Positions 27,466 through 37,800 of a stretch of 38,808 nucleotides of DNA are shown in pieces. Position 1 is the first letter of the stretch, and each line of letters starts with the position of its first letter. The stretch comes from an uncultured Bacteroidota bacterium (GTDB lineage: Bacteria; Bacteroidota; Bacteroidia; Chitinophagales; Saprospiraceae), in assembly GCA_937861115.1 (NCBI GenBank), contig CALMBD010000017.1:1-38808 (forward strand), in the 5' to 3' direction. Both the position numbers and the translations under genes were made by a program. The notes under the pieces are model-generated. The model was given only the letters and a program-made list of their open reading frames with translations. It was not told where the DNA came from and did no database searches.

Positions 27466-27629
27466 AATTTTTAACGTTGAAAATAGCGGCAACAAGTACG
27501 CCGTTTGGGTTTCAATGCTGTTTGCAACAGTACATTTCCTGATCACCGGCTAATCTTCGGGTTGCAAAACCCATCCACCCTGGGTTATTCCTTTATTCTT
27601 TTTACGAATTTACTAAACACAACCGACAC

Positions 27630-28493
27630 ATGACAACTCTGTCTTTTCGGGTGGTCCGTTTATTGGGCTGCCTTGGCGGCGCTTTGCTCGTCGCCCAACT
27701 GGCGCTGGCGCAGCGCACCGATCCCGTACCCGACAACCCTGCCCCGGCGCTCGACGATATTACAGAGCGGAACGTAGTGGCCGATCACCGCGTGCTCAAG
27801 TATCAACCCATCCGCGAAGCCGACATTCTGTGGGAAAAACGCCTGTGGCGGGTCATCGATACCCGCGAAAAAATGAACCTGCCTTTTGTTGCGCCCGAAT
27901 CGCCCCTGTTCACCATCTTCTCGGAGGCCGCCCTCAACGGCGACCTGACCGTGTACAGCACGGAGGATGATCATTTCTCCAAACCACTTTCACCGGAAGC
28001 CCTGAACGGCCTGTTGTACAAGATCGACACGGTTGTCGTCTGGAATATGGACACAGATGAGGAAGATATTCAGGTCGTACGAACCGACATCAACTGGGAA
28101 GATGTGCGACGCTTCCGCATCAAGGAGTCCTGGTTTTTCGACACCAATACCGGTACCCTGCGCGTGCGCATCCTGGGCATCGCCCCGCTCATCGACGTCC
28201 GCGACGAGAACGGTGATTTCCGCTTCGAGAAACCACTGTTCTGGGTTCACTACCCCACGGCCCGGCCCTTGCTTGCCGGACATAAGGTAGTCACACCCGG
28301 CGGCAATTATTCTACCACAACTTCCTGGGAAGACCTTTTTGAAATGCGCTACTTTGCGTCATCCATCCTCAAGGAAAACAACGTGCAGGATCTTCGCCTG
28401 CAGGACTACCTTGCCGGCGCCGACCTGTTGATGCAAGCCGAAAAGATCGACGACGACTTGTTTAACCGGGAACACGATTTGTGGAGCTGGTAA
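27630..28493 (+). CDS. gldN: Gliding motility / T9SS protein GldN
   Basis: Encodes 287 residues. A signal peptide (to about 28, ALAQ) precedes a GldN-type core: READILWEKRLWRVIDTREKM (about 62-82) is the characteristic block, followed by SPLFTIFSEAALNGDLTVYST and the C-terminal blocks IGIAPLIDVRDENGDF-like and LFWVHYPTARPLL. GldN (PorN) is a periplasmic partner of GldK, forming part of the ring complex of the T9SS that is needed for secretion and gliding. GldN is normally the last gene of gldKLMN, but the gene before it here is the GmhB-like phosphatase, 164 bp away, so this copy stands apart from gldKLM. It converges on the OmpA-SprF operon. Confidence 0.92.
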   Translation: MTTLSFRVVRLLGCLGGALLVAQLALAQRTDPVPDNPAPALDDITERNVVADHRVLKYQPIREADILWEKRLWRVIDTREKMNLPFVAPESPLFTIFSEAALNGDLTVYSTEDDHFSKPLSPEALNGLLYKIDTVVVWNMDTDEEDIQVVRTDINWEDVRRFRIKESWFFDTNTGTLRVRILGIAPLIDVRDENGDFRFEKPLFWVHYPTARPLLAGHKVVTPGGNYSTTTSWEDLFEMRYFASSILKENNVQDLRLQDYLAGADLLMQAEKIDDDLFNREHDLWSW

Positions 28494-28564
28494 AGCAGTG
28501 GGCAGTGGGTAATCTATTCAGGCAGAAACTTTTCGGGGTCTGATATAATACCCCCGGCATTTTA

Positions 28565-28595
28565 CCGACCTCCTGATTCGCTATCAGGAGGTCGG
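28565..28595. terminator. Perfect 13-bp hairpin, probable bidirectional terminator
   Basis: CCGACCTCCTGAT at 28565-28577 and ATCAGGAGGTCGG at 28583-28595 pair without mismatch around a 5-nt loop. It lies between the convergent gldN and OmpA genes, 71 bp after the gldN stop. No U-tract follows on either strand. Confidence 0.65.
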
Positions 28596-28756
28596 CATGT
28601 TATTCCGCTGTGATGTATTGGCAGTCTTTGGAAAAATCAAGGTGGACCGTCGTTTCACTGGCCTCTGCATCCGCATCCGGCATTTTACTCCGAAAATGCA
28701 GGGAATAAAGTCGTTTGCGGTACCCTTCGCCAATCTAGGCTGTTACTGCCTTCTGC

Positions 28757-30802
28757 CTACAGTTTCCTCACCCGAATTTCAATCCTGTTATTTTGCTGGT
28801 GCTCCTCATCCGAGCATTCCACACCTTCGGTGCAGCGATTGCGCGGTTCGGTTTCACCTTTACCGTATGCGTTGATACGGTCAGGCTCGACGCCCCGGAA
28901 CGCGAGATACGTCTTGGCATTTTTCGCCCGGGCATCGGTGAGTTCCTGGTTGAGTTGTGCCTCGCCTCGTGTATCGGTATGTACGATCAGGTCGATCTCC
29001 ATTTCGGGATAGCGTTTCAGCAGGTCGAGCAATGCGTCGAGGTAGCGCACAGCGCTCTGGTTGAGTGTGGCCTTATTGTATTCGTAGAATATTTTGTCCA
29101 GGATGATCGTCGACCCTGCTGCAATGCCGCTGGCAAGTGGCATGGTGTTTTCCACAGTGGCTTCCGGCGTGAGCGACTGCAACTGGGCTTCCAGGCTGGC
29201 ACGCTGACCCTTTTGGGCCACCACGCGGTAGTTCTCCGGCCTGAACCCGTCGCGCTCCACATAAGCGATATATTCGCCCTCCAAAGGCAGACAAACGGCA
29301 AACTCCCCGCTCCAGTTGGTGTGTACCGTTTCGACATGTCCGGTAGCACGGTGAACCATCTTCACCGTAGCGTTGGCGATGCGGATACCAAGCCCTGTAG
29401 CCGTCACCAGGCCTCCCGCCTGAAGGCAGGCAGGCGCCTCGCGGAGTTTGAACTCCAGGGTTAGCGGGTTATCCGAATCGATTGAGATCAGCCGTTCCCT
29501 GGGGCTGTAACCCTCCAGGCTCACGACCACCAAGTAATTGTGGTAGCGGGTGAATTCGGTGCGCGCCTTGCCTTCCACGTTGCTGTACAGGTCGGCAACA
29601 CCGAGATCGTCGGCGTCTTTCCTGGTGAGTTGCAGACTGAGGGCGTTGGGTTTGTCCTGCACCGGCGTGAGGTCAATGGAGTAAAAATCTTTATTACCGC
29701 TCACAAAACCGTCTTCGGAAGGTTGCAACACGCGAATCGCCGCCTTTTGCAGCGGGGCGCCCGTTTTGGCATCTGTAACGATGATCTGGGCCGGGTTGAT
29801 TTCCGGTTTGCTGATACCATCCAGGCCTCGAAGCGCCTCAAAGCGATAAACATCGTCTTTTCCGGCTCCACGCGGACGGTTGCTGGTGAAAAACCCGTTC
29901 TTGCCCGCATCATCGATGATAAAGGCCATGTCGTCGGATTCCGAGTTGATGGGCTCGCCGATATTGATCACTTCTTCCGGGTTACTTACCGGGTTGTTCA
30001 CGTAATAAATATCGAGTCCGCCAAGCGTTACGGAGCGGCCATTGGAGGTGAAGAACAGGGAGCCGGACTGGCTGATATAGGGGAATATTTCCTGTTTCTC
30101 CGTATTGATCACCGGGCCTGCGTTGACAGGCGTGCCCCAGCCGGAGCCGACTTTTTCGACATAGTAAATATCGTAGCCGCCGTAACCGCCGGGCATATCC
30201 GATGCAAAAAACAGTTTTGTGCCATCGGCGCTGAGACTCGGGTGTATGCAGGAGTAATCGTCGCTGTTGAACGGCAGTTCTACCGGTTTGGTCCAGTCGG
30301 GTTTACCGTAGCGGGTTTCGTAAATTTTAAGGACGGACTTGCCGTTTTTATTCGATTTGACGACACCGTCCCGGTTGTTGTTGCGGGTCAGGTAGGCCGT
30401 TTTGTTGTCCCGACTGAAACAGGTGGGCCCTTCATGAAAACTCGATTTTTTCAAATCCTTGACGTTTGCGCCCAGATCCAGCGGCTGCGGAAATGAAGGA
30501 TCGCCGTTGTAGTCGAAAAACGCATAAAACAGTTCGGAATAGGTCTCGTTTGTATTCGGGTCGCGCGGGCCGTCTTTCTTCCTGCTCGATACGAATACAA
30601 TGCCCTCTTTGTAGTAAGAAGGGGCATAATCGGAACCGGCCTGGTTGATCTCGTCGGCATTGATTACCCGAACGGGAAAACGCTGGTCGTCTTTTTCCCG
30701 GAAACGGTCTTTGGATTTGCTTTTGGATGATTGCTGAGCCAGCAAGGTCGTGGCCGACAGCAGTACCAGGAGGGGGAGCAACTGGATTACTTTACGAAGC
30801 AT
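28757..30802 (-). CDS. T9SS-associated OmpA-family protein with beta-propeller
   Basis: Encodes 681 residues. A signal peptide (1-23, LLAQQ) is followed by a PD40/WD40-like beta-propeller (about 45-330; blades include IHPSLSADGTKLFFASDMPGGYGGYDIYYVE-type repeats). Carboxypeptidase-regulatory-like domains span about 335-545, and an OmpA peptidoglycan-binding domain about 565-681 (LDKIFYEYNKATLN, VHTDTRGEAQLNQELTDARA, RNRCTEGVECSDEEHQQNNR). Propeller-OmpA proteins such as PorE of Porphyromonas anchor parts of the T9SS to peptidoglycan; this one lacks the N-terminal TPR and lipobox of PorE. It is the last gene of the giant protein-PorP/SprF-OmpA operon, 72 bp behind the SprF-like gene, and probably assists secretion or anchoring of the giant protein. 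Confidence 0.9.
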   Translation of the reverse strand: MLRKVIQLLPLLVLLSATTLLAQQSSKSKSKDRFREKDDQRFPVRVINADEINQAGSDYAPSYYKEGIVFVSSRKKDGPRDPNTNETYSELFYAFFDYNGDPSFPQPLDLGANVKDLKKSSFHEGPTCFSRDNKTAYLTRNNNRDGVVKSNKNGKSVLKIYETRYGKPDWTKPVELPFNSDDYSCIHPSLSADGTKLFFASDMPGGYGGYDIYYVEKVGSGWGTPVNAGPVINTEKQEIFPYISQSGSLFFTSNGRSVTLGGLDIYYVNNPVSNPEEVINIGEPINSESDDMAFIIDDAGKNGFFTSNRPRGAGKDDVYRFEALRGLDGISKPEINPAQIIVTDAKTGAPLQKAAIRVLQPSEDGFVSGNKDFYSIDLTPVQDKPNALSLQLTRKDADDLGVADLYSNVEGKARTEFTRYHNYLVVVSLEGYSPRERLISIDSDNPLTLEFKLREAPACLQAGGLVTATGLGIRIANATVKMVHRATGHVETVHTNWSGEFAVCLPLEGEYIAYVERDGFRPENYRVVAQKGQRASLEAQLQSLTPEATVENTMPLASGIAAGSTIILDKIFYEYNKATLNQSAVRYLDALLDLLKRYPEMEIDLIVHTDTRGEAQLNQELTDARAKNAKTYLAFRGVEPDRINAYGKGETEPRNRCTEGVECSDEEHQQNNRIEIRVRKL
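29411..29437. repeat. GC-rich palindromic stretch inside the OmpA gene
   Basis: GCCTCCCGCCTGAAGGCAGG followed by CAGGCGC forms an imperfect palindrome built from GCCTG/CAGGC units. It encodes CLQAGG at the start of a carboxypeptidase-regulatory domain. It resembles short dispersed intragenic palindromes, though it could be ordinary coding sequence. Confidence 0.35.
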
Positions 30803-30874
30803 TCTGTATGATTTGTTTGTTATGTAATGATGAAATTGACGAGGCGGGCTGGGCGTTATAAAGCCTTACACGCC

Positions 30875-31828
30875 TTACCACGGTCTGCCCGGGTCTACCC
30901 TTTCCGTTCCTTCGGGCGCCGGCGGGTTAAACCACCAGCGCAGGGTCGCCTCCACCGAACCGCTGTTGTACTTGCGCAGACGGGTCAGTCCGATATCGTA
31001 GGAAAGACAGAAAAACAGATTTTCTGTTGCCTGCATCCCAAGCAATACATCAACGCTTTCTCCTACCCCGTTGGTATCCCCGCCGGTGCGGTATGTTAGG
31101 CCGCCGTAGAATTTGTCTTTCAATAGAACGCTCACATTCAGGTCGGCATCGAAGGGCGCGCCCGGCACGTACTTGAGCAACATTTGCGGCGTAATGGATA
31201 CTTCAGAGGTCGGGGTAAAGGTCAACCCACCCATTGCATTGAAATGGCGCACTTCTCTGGAAATAACCCCTTCAAGGTCGGAAAAGTCGATGTTATTGTC
31301 TTTGATGCGCGGCAGGGAAACCCCTCCGAACCACTTGTAGCCGGAATAGAAAATACCGACACCGAAGTTGACCAGCAACTTGTTTTGCGCATCGGTAGGG
31401 ATGGCATTGTCGAACTTCTGGCTGGGGTTGAGCCGCGGATCTGCCCAGTTCTGGTACAACTGGCGGATATTGAACTGCAACCCGATACCAAGCACACCCC
31501 TGCGCAACGGGATGCGGTAAGAGTAGGGTACATCCAGCGTAATCGTGCGGCTGATGCCCACCGTATTGCGCACCAGGTTGGCGCCTACGCCCAGGCGATT
31601 GGCTGCCGCGCGTTGGTTGTACGACAGTATTTGCGTCTGCGGTGCGCCGTCAATCCCCATCCACTGGTTTCGGTAGATGGCGGTAAGTGTGGGCGATTCG
31701 AAGGTACCTGCGTAGGCAGGGTTGTAGGCCAGTTTGTTGAACATGAACTGCGTATACTGCTGTTCCTGTTGTGCCGCAACGCTGACCCAGGCGGCGAGGA
31801 ATATGACCGGGAGGTATAGTTTGTTCAT
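30875..31828 (-). CDS. PorP/SprF-family T9SS outer-membrane protein
   Basis: Encodes 317 residues. A signal peptide (1-19, WVSVAAQ) is followed by the family's opening block QYTQFMFNKLAYNPAYAGTFE (about 24-45) and RNQWMGIDGAPQTQILSYNQ. The rest is a beta-barrel (YSYRIPLRRGVLGIGLQFNI, then FNAMGGLTFTP, LKYVPGAPFDADLNVSVLLKDKFYGG and SYDIGLTRLRKYNSGSVEATLRWWF). PorP/SprF proteins are outer-membrane components that pair with type B sorting-domain cargo; SprF of Flavobacterium is needed to secrete the giant adhesin SprB. Here the start codon overlaps the stop of the giant type B protein (ATGA, 31825-31828), which suggests translational coupling and a dedicated pair. Confidence 0.95.
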   Translation of the reverse strand: MNKLYLPVIFLAAWVSVAAQQEQQYTQFMFNKLAYNPAYAGTFESPTLTAIYRNQWMGIDGAPQTQILSYNQRAAANRLGVGANLVRNTVGISRTITLDVPYSYRIPLRRGVLGIGLQFNIRQLYQNWADPRLNPSQKFDNAIPTDAQNKLLVNFGVGIFYSGYKWFGGVSLPRIKDNNIDFSDLEGVISREVRHFNAMGGLTFTPTSEVSITPQMLLKYVPGAPFDADLNVSVLLKDKFYGGLTYRTGGDTNGVGESVDVLLGMQATENLFFCLSYDIGLTRLRKYNSGSVEATLRWWFNPPAPEGTERVDPGRPW

Positions 31829-34800
31829 CGTTGAAGTTGTAAGAAGCCAGTAACGGGTTTGCTTGAGCCGTTGAATTTTACGACATAGAAATACGTGCCC
31901 GGAGGCAGGTCTTGTCCGTTGTAGGTGCCCTGCCAGTCGTTATTGTACGGCTGGGCGTGGAATACCACATCGCCATACTGATTGAAAATGGTCACCTCAT
32001 TGTCGGGTTCGCCGTCGTTGTCGAGACAGGAGATGAAGAAAAAGTCGTTGACCGCATCGCCATTGGGTGTAACCACGTTGAAAATCTCGCAGTCGCCCGC
32101 TTCGCCAACCCTCAAGGTGACAATGGCCGTGCTGCAGGCCGGCATGGGACATACGAGGTTGCACAATTCGTACACCATGATATCGTCGCCGGAAAAAGTC
32201 ACATCCGGCTGGTAACTGAAGAGCCCCGGTCCCAGAACTTCAAAGTTGCCGTGGTCGGGAAAGTCTTTCACATTCACCTCGTATTGCTGCGAAACAATAT
32301 CGTTGAGCAGTACGCCGAAATCCTTTTTCGAGCCGAAATCGACGTACAGGGTATCGGGCACTGCCGTGGGGTACAAGTCGTAGGTAATGATCACGGTATC
32401 GCGCGATTTATCGCCGCAGAAGCCGTTGTTGACCTCCCAGTACACCCTGTTGACGCCTCGTTTGAGGTTGCAAACCTTGGAAACCGGACTGTTGGGGTTG
32501 GAAAATGACAGGGTCGGGTCGTTGATGCTGTGCCAGCGCCCCGTCTCGGTCACCGGTACCTGGGCAGCAGTCAGGTCGGCGCAGGAGTCGTTCCGGCAGA
32601 TCACCTGATCGGGCCCCGCATTGGCTACCGCTCCGTAGTTTCGGATGGTGACCACCGCTGTCGAAATACCGCAGGCGCCATTGTCCAAATTCCAGAAATA
32701 GAAAATCGTATTGCCGTCTGCCAGGCTGTCGACGACAGTATTGGGATCGGTGGGGTCGACAATATTAAAGCCGATCAGGTCGATCTGTCCCTGCGGCTGT
32801 GTCCAGTAGCCGTTTACCGTTTGCCCCTGTACAGCATGCAACTGCACGGATTTGGCATAACAGGTATCGATAAGGGTCGGCAAGGCCATTGCCTGCTCCG
32901 GCGCAAAAGCGAATATGCTCACCGTATCGCTGCTGTAGTTTTTGCATCCTCCGGCAGAAAGGGTCCAGATATACTGATAGGTATTGCCAGCCATCAGGCC
33001 GGTGACCAGGGTAGTGTCGTTGCTCGGGTTAATGATCGTGTCCGACAACATGCCGGTCTTCGTCCATTTGCCGGTCGAGCCCGCCGGCAACTGTGCCGCC
33101 TCCAGTTTCAGGGGTTTTGAAGCGCAGGCAGGCCCCTGGGTACCGATGAAAGCCGTATTGTCGGGAATCGTATCAAAATTGACGCTGATTACATTGGAAG
33201 GGAATGAATTGCAGCCATCTTCATTCGCTATTGCATAGAACTGATGCACCCCCTGGCTAAAACCGCTCAGATCGGACGTCTGGAAAATTCGGGGGAAAAT
33301 AGGGCCTCCCACGGTGTCATTCGTCAGGGTAAACCAGGTAAATACAGCGCCCGGCTCAGCCGATGATTCTTTTATTTCGAGTGTCAGTGTGGAGCCCGAC
33401 TGTTCCAGACACAAATCCGGAGCCTGAAGCAGTTCAGGCATTTTCGGTCGTTTTTTTACCACAACGTTTATTCCCTCGCCGAGTGCCGAAGGGCAGCCGT
33501 TGACAAATATCTGGACATTGTAGTTTCCGGCCTGTGCCAGGGTAATATTCGGTCGCTCAGGTGTACGCACACTGGCGGTCCAGCCTCCCGGTCCGGTCCA
33601 CGCATAGGTGGCGCCCAACACAAACTGGGTGCTCAGTTTCAGGGTTTCGCCTTCGCAAAGGGGTGCATTGGAAGTAGGCACCGGAGTGGGTGGAATCGGG
33701 TGTATGGTTACCCCGACAGGAGCCGACGTATCGGAAATACAGCCTGTGACGGAAGCAATGGCAAAATAACCGCCCGAATTTTGCGTCTGCGCGTTGGCAA
33801 TGGTCAGGAACGGCTGTGTGGTCGGTGTACTGCCGTTTGGCGTCAGCCAGGTATAGATCGTGCCGGTCGGGGGGTACTGGTTGGAGTTGGAAACGGATAT
33901 GGTGATGTCTGAGCCGGCGCATACAACAGGCGGGTTGGGCATGGCCGCAAGCACCGGCGTTGCCGGAGGATTCTGGATGCTGATCACCGTCGATTTGGGC
34001 GCTGAAACACAGCCGTTGACATCGGTCACCACGAGGGTGTAGGTGCCATTGTTCGCAGCGCTGACATTGGGGATCACCGGCATCGAATCCGCCATATTGA
34101 AGGGCATGCCGTTCCAGGTCCAATTGTAACTGAGCGGCGGGCTTTGAGTAAGTATCACGGCCTGAAGGGTGGCAGAGGAACCATCTGCACAAACCGGCGC
34201 CGTATTTGTCACCGATGTGATGACCGGAGGCGGCGACACATCTACCATTACGAAGGTCGAATCGGCGCATCCAAAAGTAGTTTTACCTACGACCTTGTAC
34301 AGGCCCGCCACGGCCGGCGTACGAGTTGGGTTGGGCACGTCAAATATCGTCCAGTTGCCCGGCCCCGTCCAGCACCAGGTAGTCAGCGGTGGACTGGATG
34401 TAGCGGAAAGTTGCAGGGTACCGCTTTGGCAGACCGGTGAATTGGAGCCTGCTGCAACGTCGGGATAGGCCTGTACTTCAACCAGGATAGGCAGCGACCA
34501 ATCAGAGTAGCAGCCCTGTTTCAGGATACGCACCTGCCATGAGCCTGAATCGCTGACCATTACATTGGTCAGGGTCAGCGAGTTATTTAACGTGATCACC
34601 TCGGTGAGTTGCGGAGAGAGCCAAACATAGGCCGCTGCATTCGGCTCGCTGGAGCAGATAAGGGTAACATTCGAGCCTTCGCAAACCTGCGTAGCACCGG
34701 TAAGTTGCGGTGTCGCCGGTTTGTCGCGCACATCTACGGTCACCGTCGCCGGATTCGAGGAGCAGCCGTTTTGCTTGACAATGAGGGAGTATACCCCTTC

Positions 34801-37800
34801 GTGTATCGCCGGGTTGGCACAGGTCGTTACCAGCGGGTACTGATCCGTATTGGAAAAATTGCTCGGGCCGGTCCACATATACGTTACGCCCGGGCCCGTT
34901 ACAGGCGTTCCAAGAGTGATAGGTTCGCACTGACAGGGATTTAAAAGCGCCTGATCGACCACTGCTACCGGTTTGGGGTAAACCGTCACCATCAGCAAGT
35001 TGGAATTCACCGAAGTGCAGCCGTTGGCCAGCACCTTTACATAATAGCGATAGATACCTACCGCGGGTTGCACGATGGTAAAAATCGGCGATGAGGTTGT
35101 GCCCAGCAGCACCGGTGCAGGTAGCGAATCTGCATACCATTCGTACGTTACATTTTGCCCGGCATAGGTCGGCGTCGCCAACACGATGTTGTTGCCGAAA
35201 CAGAAAGAAGTACCATTGGCCGAAACAATAGGCTGACCGGGCAGGTTGGCCAGATCGACCGTCACACAACCGGTTGCCGTACAACCCGTTAATCCGGTTA
35301 TGGTGACGCAATAGGTCCCTTCGCTCGCATTGGTTGCAGGCGAAATGGCGGGATTCTGCATGGTATTCATATACCCGTTGGGGCCACTCCATTTATAGGT
35401 ATAACTCGAAGCGCTTCCGGGTGGATTGGCAAACAAGGTGAGCGTACCGCCCTCGCAAACCGGGGTATAGGTAGGTTGAAGCACGGTAGTCGCCACACCA
35501 ATCAGAGCAGTACAGGTGGAAGAGTTGCCGTATTCGTCTGTTACGGTAAGGACAACATTGAAACTGCTCCCGGCCTGGCTGCAGGTAAAGTTCGTCTGCG
35601 ACAGCTGATAACTCAGGTTGGTACCCGAGCAATTGTCGGTACTGTTGTTGTTGATCTCGGCCGGGGTTAGTACATAGGTATCGGCGGGCAGGCCCGACGG
35701 ATCGACAAAAATGGTCAGCGATTTACAAAAAGCCATCGGCTTGATCGTATCGAGTACCGTGACCATGTAACTGGCCATCCCTTCCAGGCCATTGGCGTCT
35801 TCTACCAGATACTTTACGGTATAGGTGCCGGGACCGAGCGTATCCTTCGTCAGGTTGCCATTGAGCGAGCCCGATTTAACCAGTTGTCCACCGCTGTTCC
35901 GAATCTCATAGGTAACCACTGCATAACTATACTCCAGCACGGCCTGTATCCGGCTTACACCGTCCGTCATGTCGGGCAGCAGTGCCATGCAGGGGTCAAT
36001 AAAGTCCGTGTAATTACCCGCATCGTCGTTGGCGACAGCCTTAAAAGTGGCGGTTCCGTTGCCCTGTGTTACCCAGGTGTTGATCTGGTTTGCAGTTACC
36101 GGAATGATCGACTCATGGAACAGGCTGCATTGCCCGGCGACAGTTCCCGACGTGGTTGCCGAGATAAAATCGTTGTTCCCGTCGAGAATATTGAAAAACT
36201 CGCCGGCGATAGAGTTGTCGTTGTCGCCTTTATGCCTGATTTTTAGAATACCGCCTGTAACCGCATTGGGGATCAGGTTGGTGATATTCAGGGTAATATC
36301 TTTCGGGATCAGGCCTGCATTCTGGTCCATTTCAAATTGCATGGGCAAACTGGCCGATTGCTGGTTGATGCTGCCTGACACATCGCAGTTGTCGGTTATT
36401 CCGGGGAAGGGCAGCATGACTACTGCCTCGCAGTTGTTCTGGCCCACATAAACCGTGATGGGCGCCGGAGGCGTCACAACGGGTGGTTGCAGGTCTTCAA
36501 TGACCAGGGTTGTGGATGCCGTAGAGGAATTGCCGGCGCAATCGGTGGCAGTATAGACGACGGTGTGCGATCCCACCTCCAGAAAGAAACTTCCGGATGG
36601 CGGGAAAACGCCGGTCGTGTCGCCATCTAGGGTATAGGTAAGATCAATGGGTATCTGCGGGCTGGCATATTGATAACTCAGCTCGGCCCTGGCCCGGCCA
36701 CCGTTGCAGGTTGCCAGTGCATTGATCGCTTCGCTGCCCGTCCCGTTCGGTGCCAGGGTCAGCACCAGTTGCCCGTCGGTCAGCCAGTTATTCAGTTGGC
36801 TGGCCGGTATCGTCAGGGTTGTCACGCTGTTGCCGCATTGTACGGGCGGGTTGTTCGGCAGGGTCTGTCCGATCAGGTAATTGCCTTCGCCATAAATCCT
36901 GAAGTATTCCATGGCGCCTTCTGCGTCTGCTATGTCCAGGTAGATTGTAAGCGTTACGGGGTCAATAACCGGGGCATTGGGGGGCAGGTTCGGGGAGGGC
37001 CATTGAAAGAAAACGGTATCTACCGGAGTCGAGCCGTTCGGGCCGCCGGAGGTATTGACCAGGAGCGACGTATCCCTCAATAGTACGGCTGCCTTCAGCG
37101 CTGTGCATTCGTCGAACAGTGATATGGGCGGCGGAATCCCGGCATTCGCTCCGCAAACGCCTGCATCGGCGGGCAGCATGACAGTAGCCTGTGTTACGAT
37201 GACCGGACCTGTTGCGTCCTGTACACTGATATTCTGGGTGTAGGTTCGCGCATTCCCGCAGTTATCGGTCGCTGTCCACTCGCGCTTGATGATGTAATTG
37301 GTCCAATGGTCGCAATCAAGGGTATCCGGGTTGCGGATCTCGCTTTCATTGAGCGTGATCACCACCGTTTCATCGCAGTTATCCGTAGCGGCGAAGATGC
37401 CGGTATCGGGGGGCGCAGGGATGGCATCACAATCGACAGTGATATCGACCGGAATATTGGTCAGCATGGGCGCCACCGTATCGACCACGTGTATTTCCTG
37501 TGAAATGATGCTTGTATTGCCGCACACATCCAAAGCCTGCCAGAAGCGGGTGAGGGTATAGGAATCGTCGCAAGGGCCTGCGGTCACCGTTTCATTGACA
37601 AAAACCGGGACTGCCGTTGGGCCGGAGCAGGCATCTACGGGTGAAGGCGGCGGCAGCATGGGCGCTACTTCGCACACAATCGTCGTATCCAGCAGCCCTC
37701 CGGGCGCGGGCCCAAGGTTGTCGATCACGGCAATAACCTGTGAACTGGTACTCGTGTTCCCACAGGCATCGGTCGCCGTGAACGTGCGGATGATATCGTA

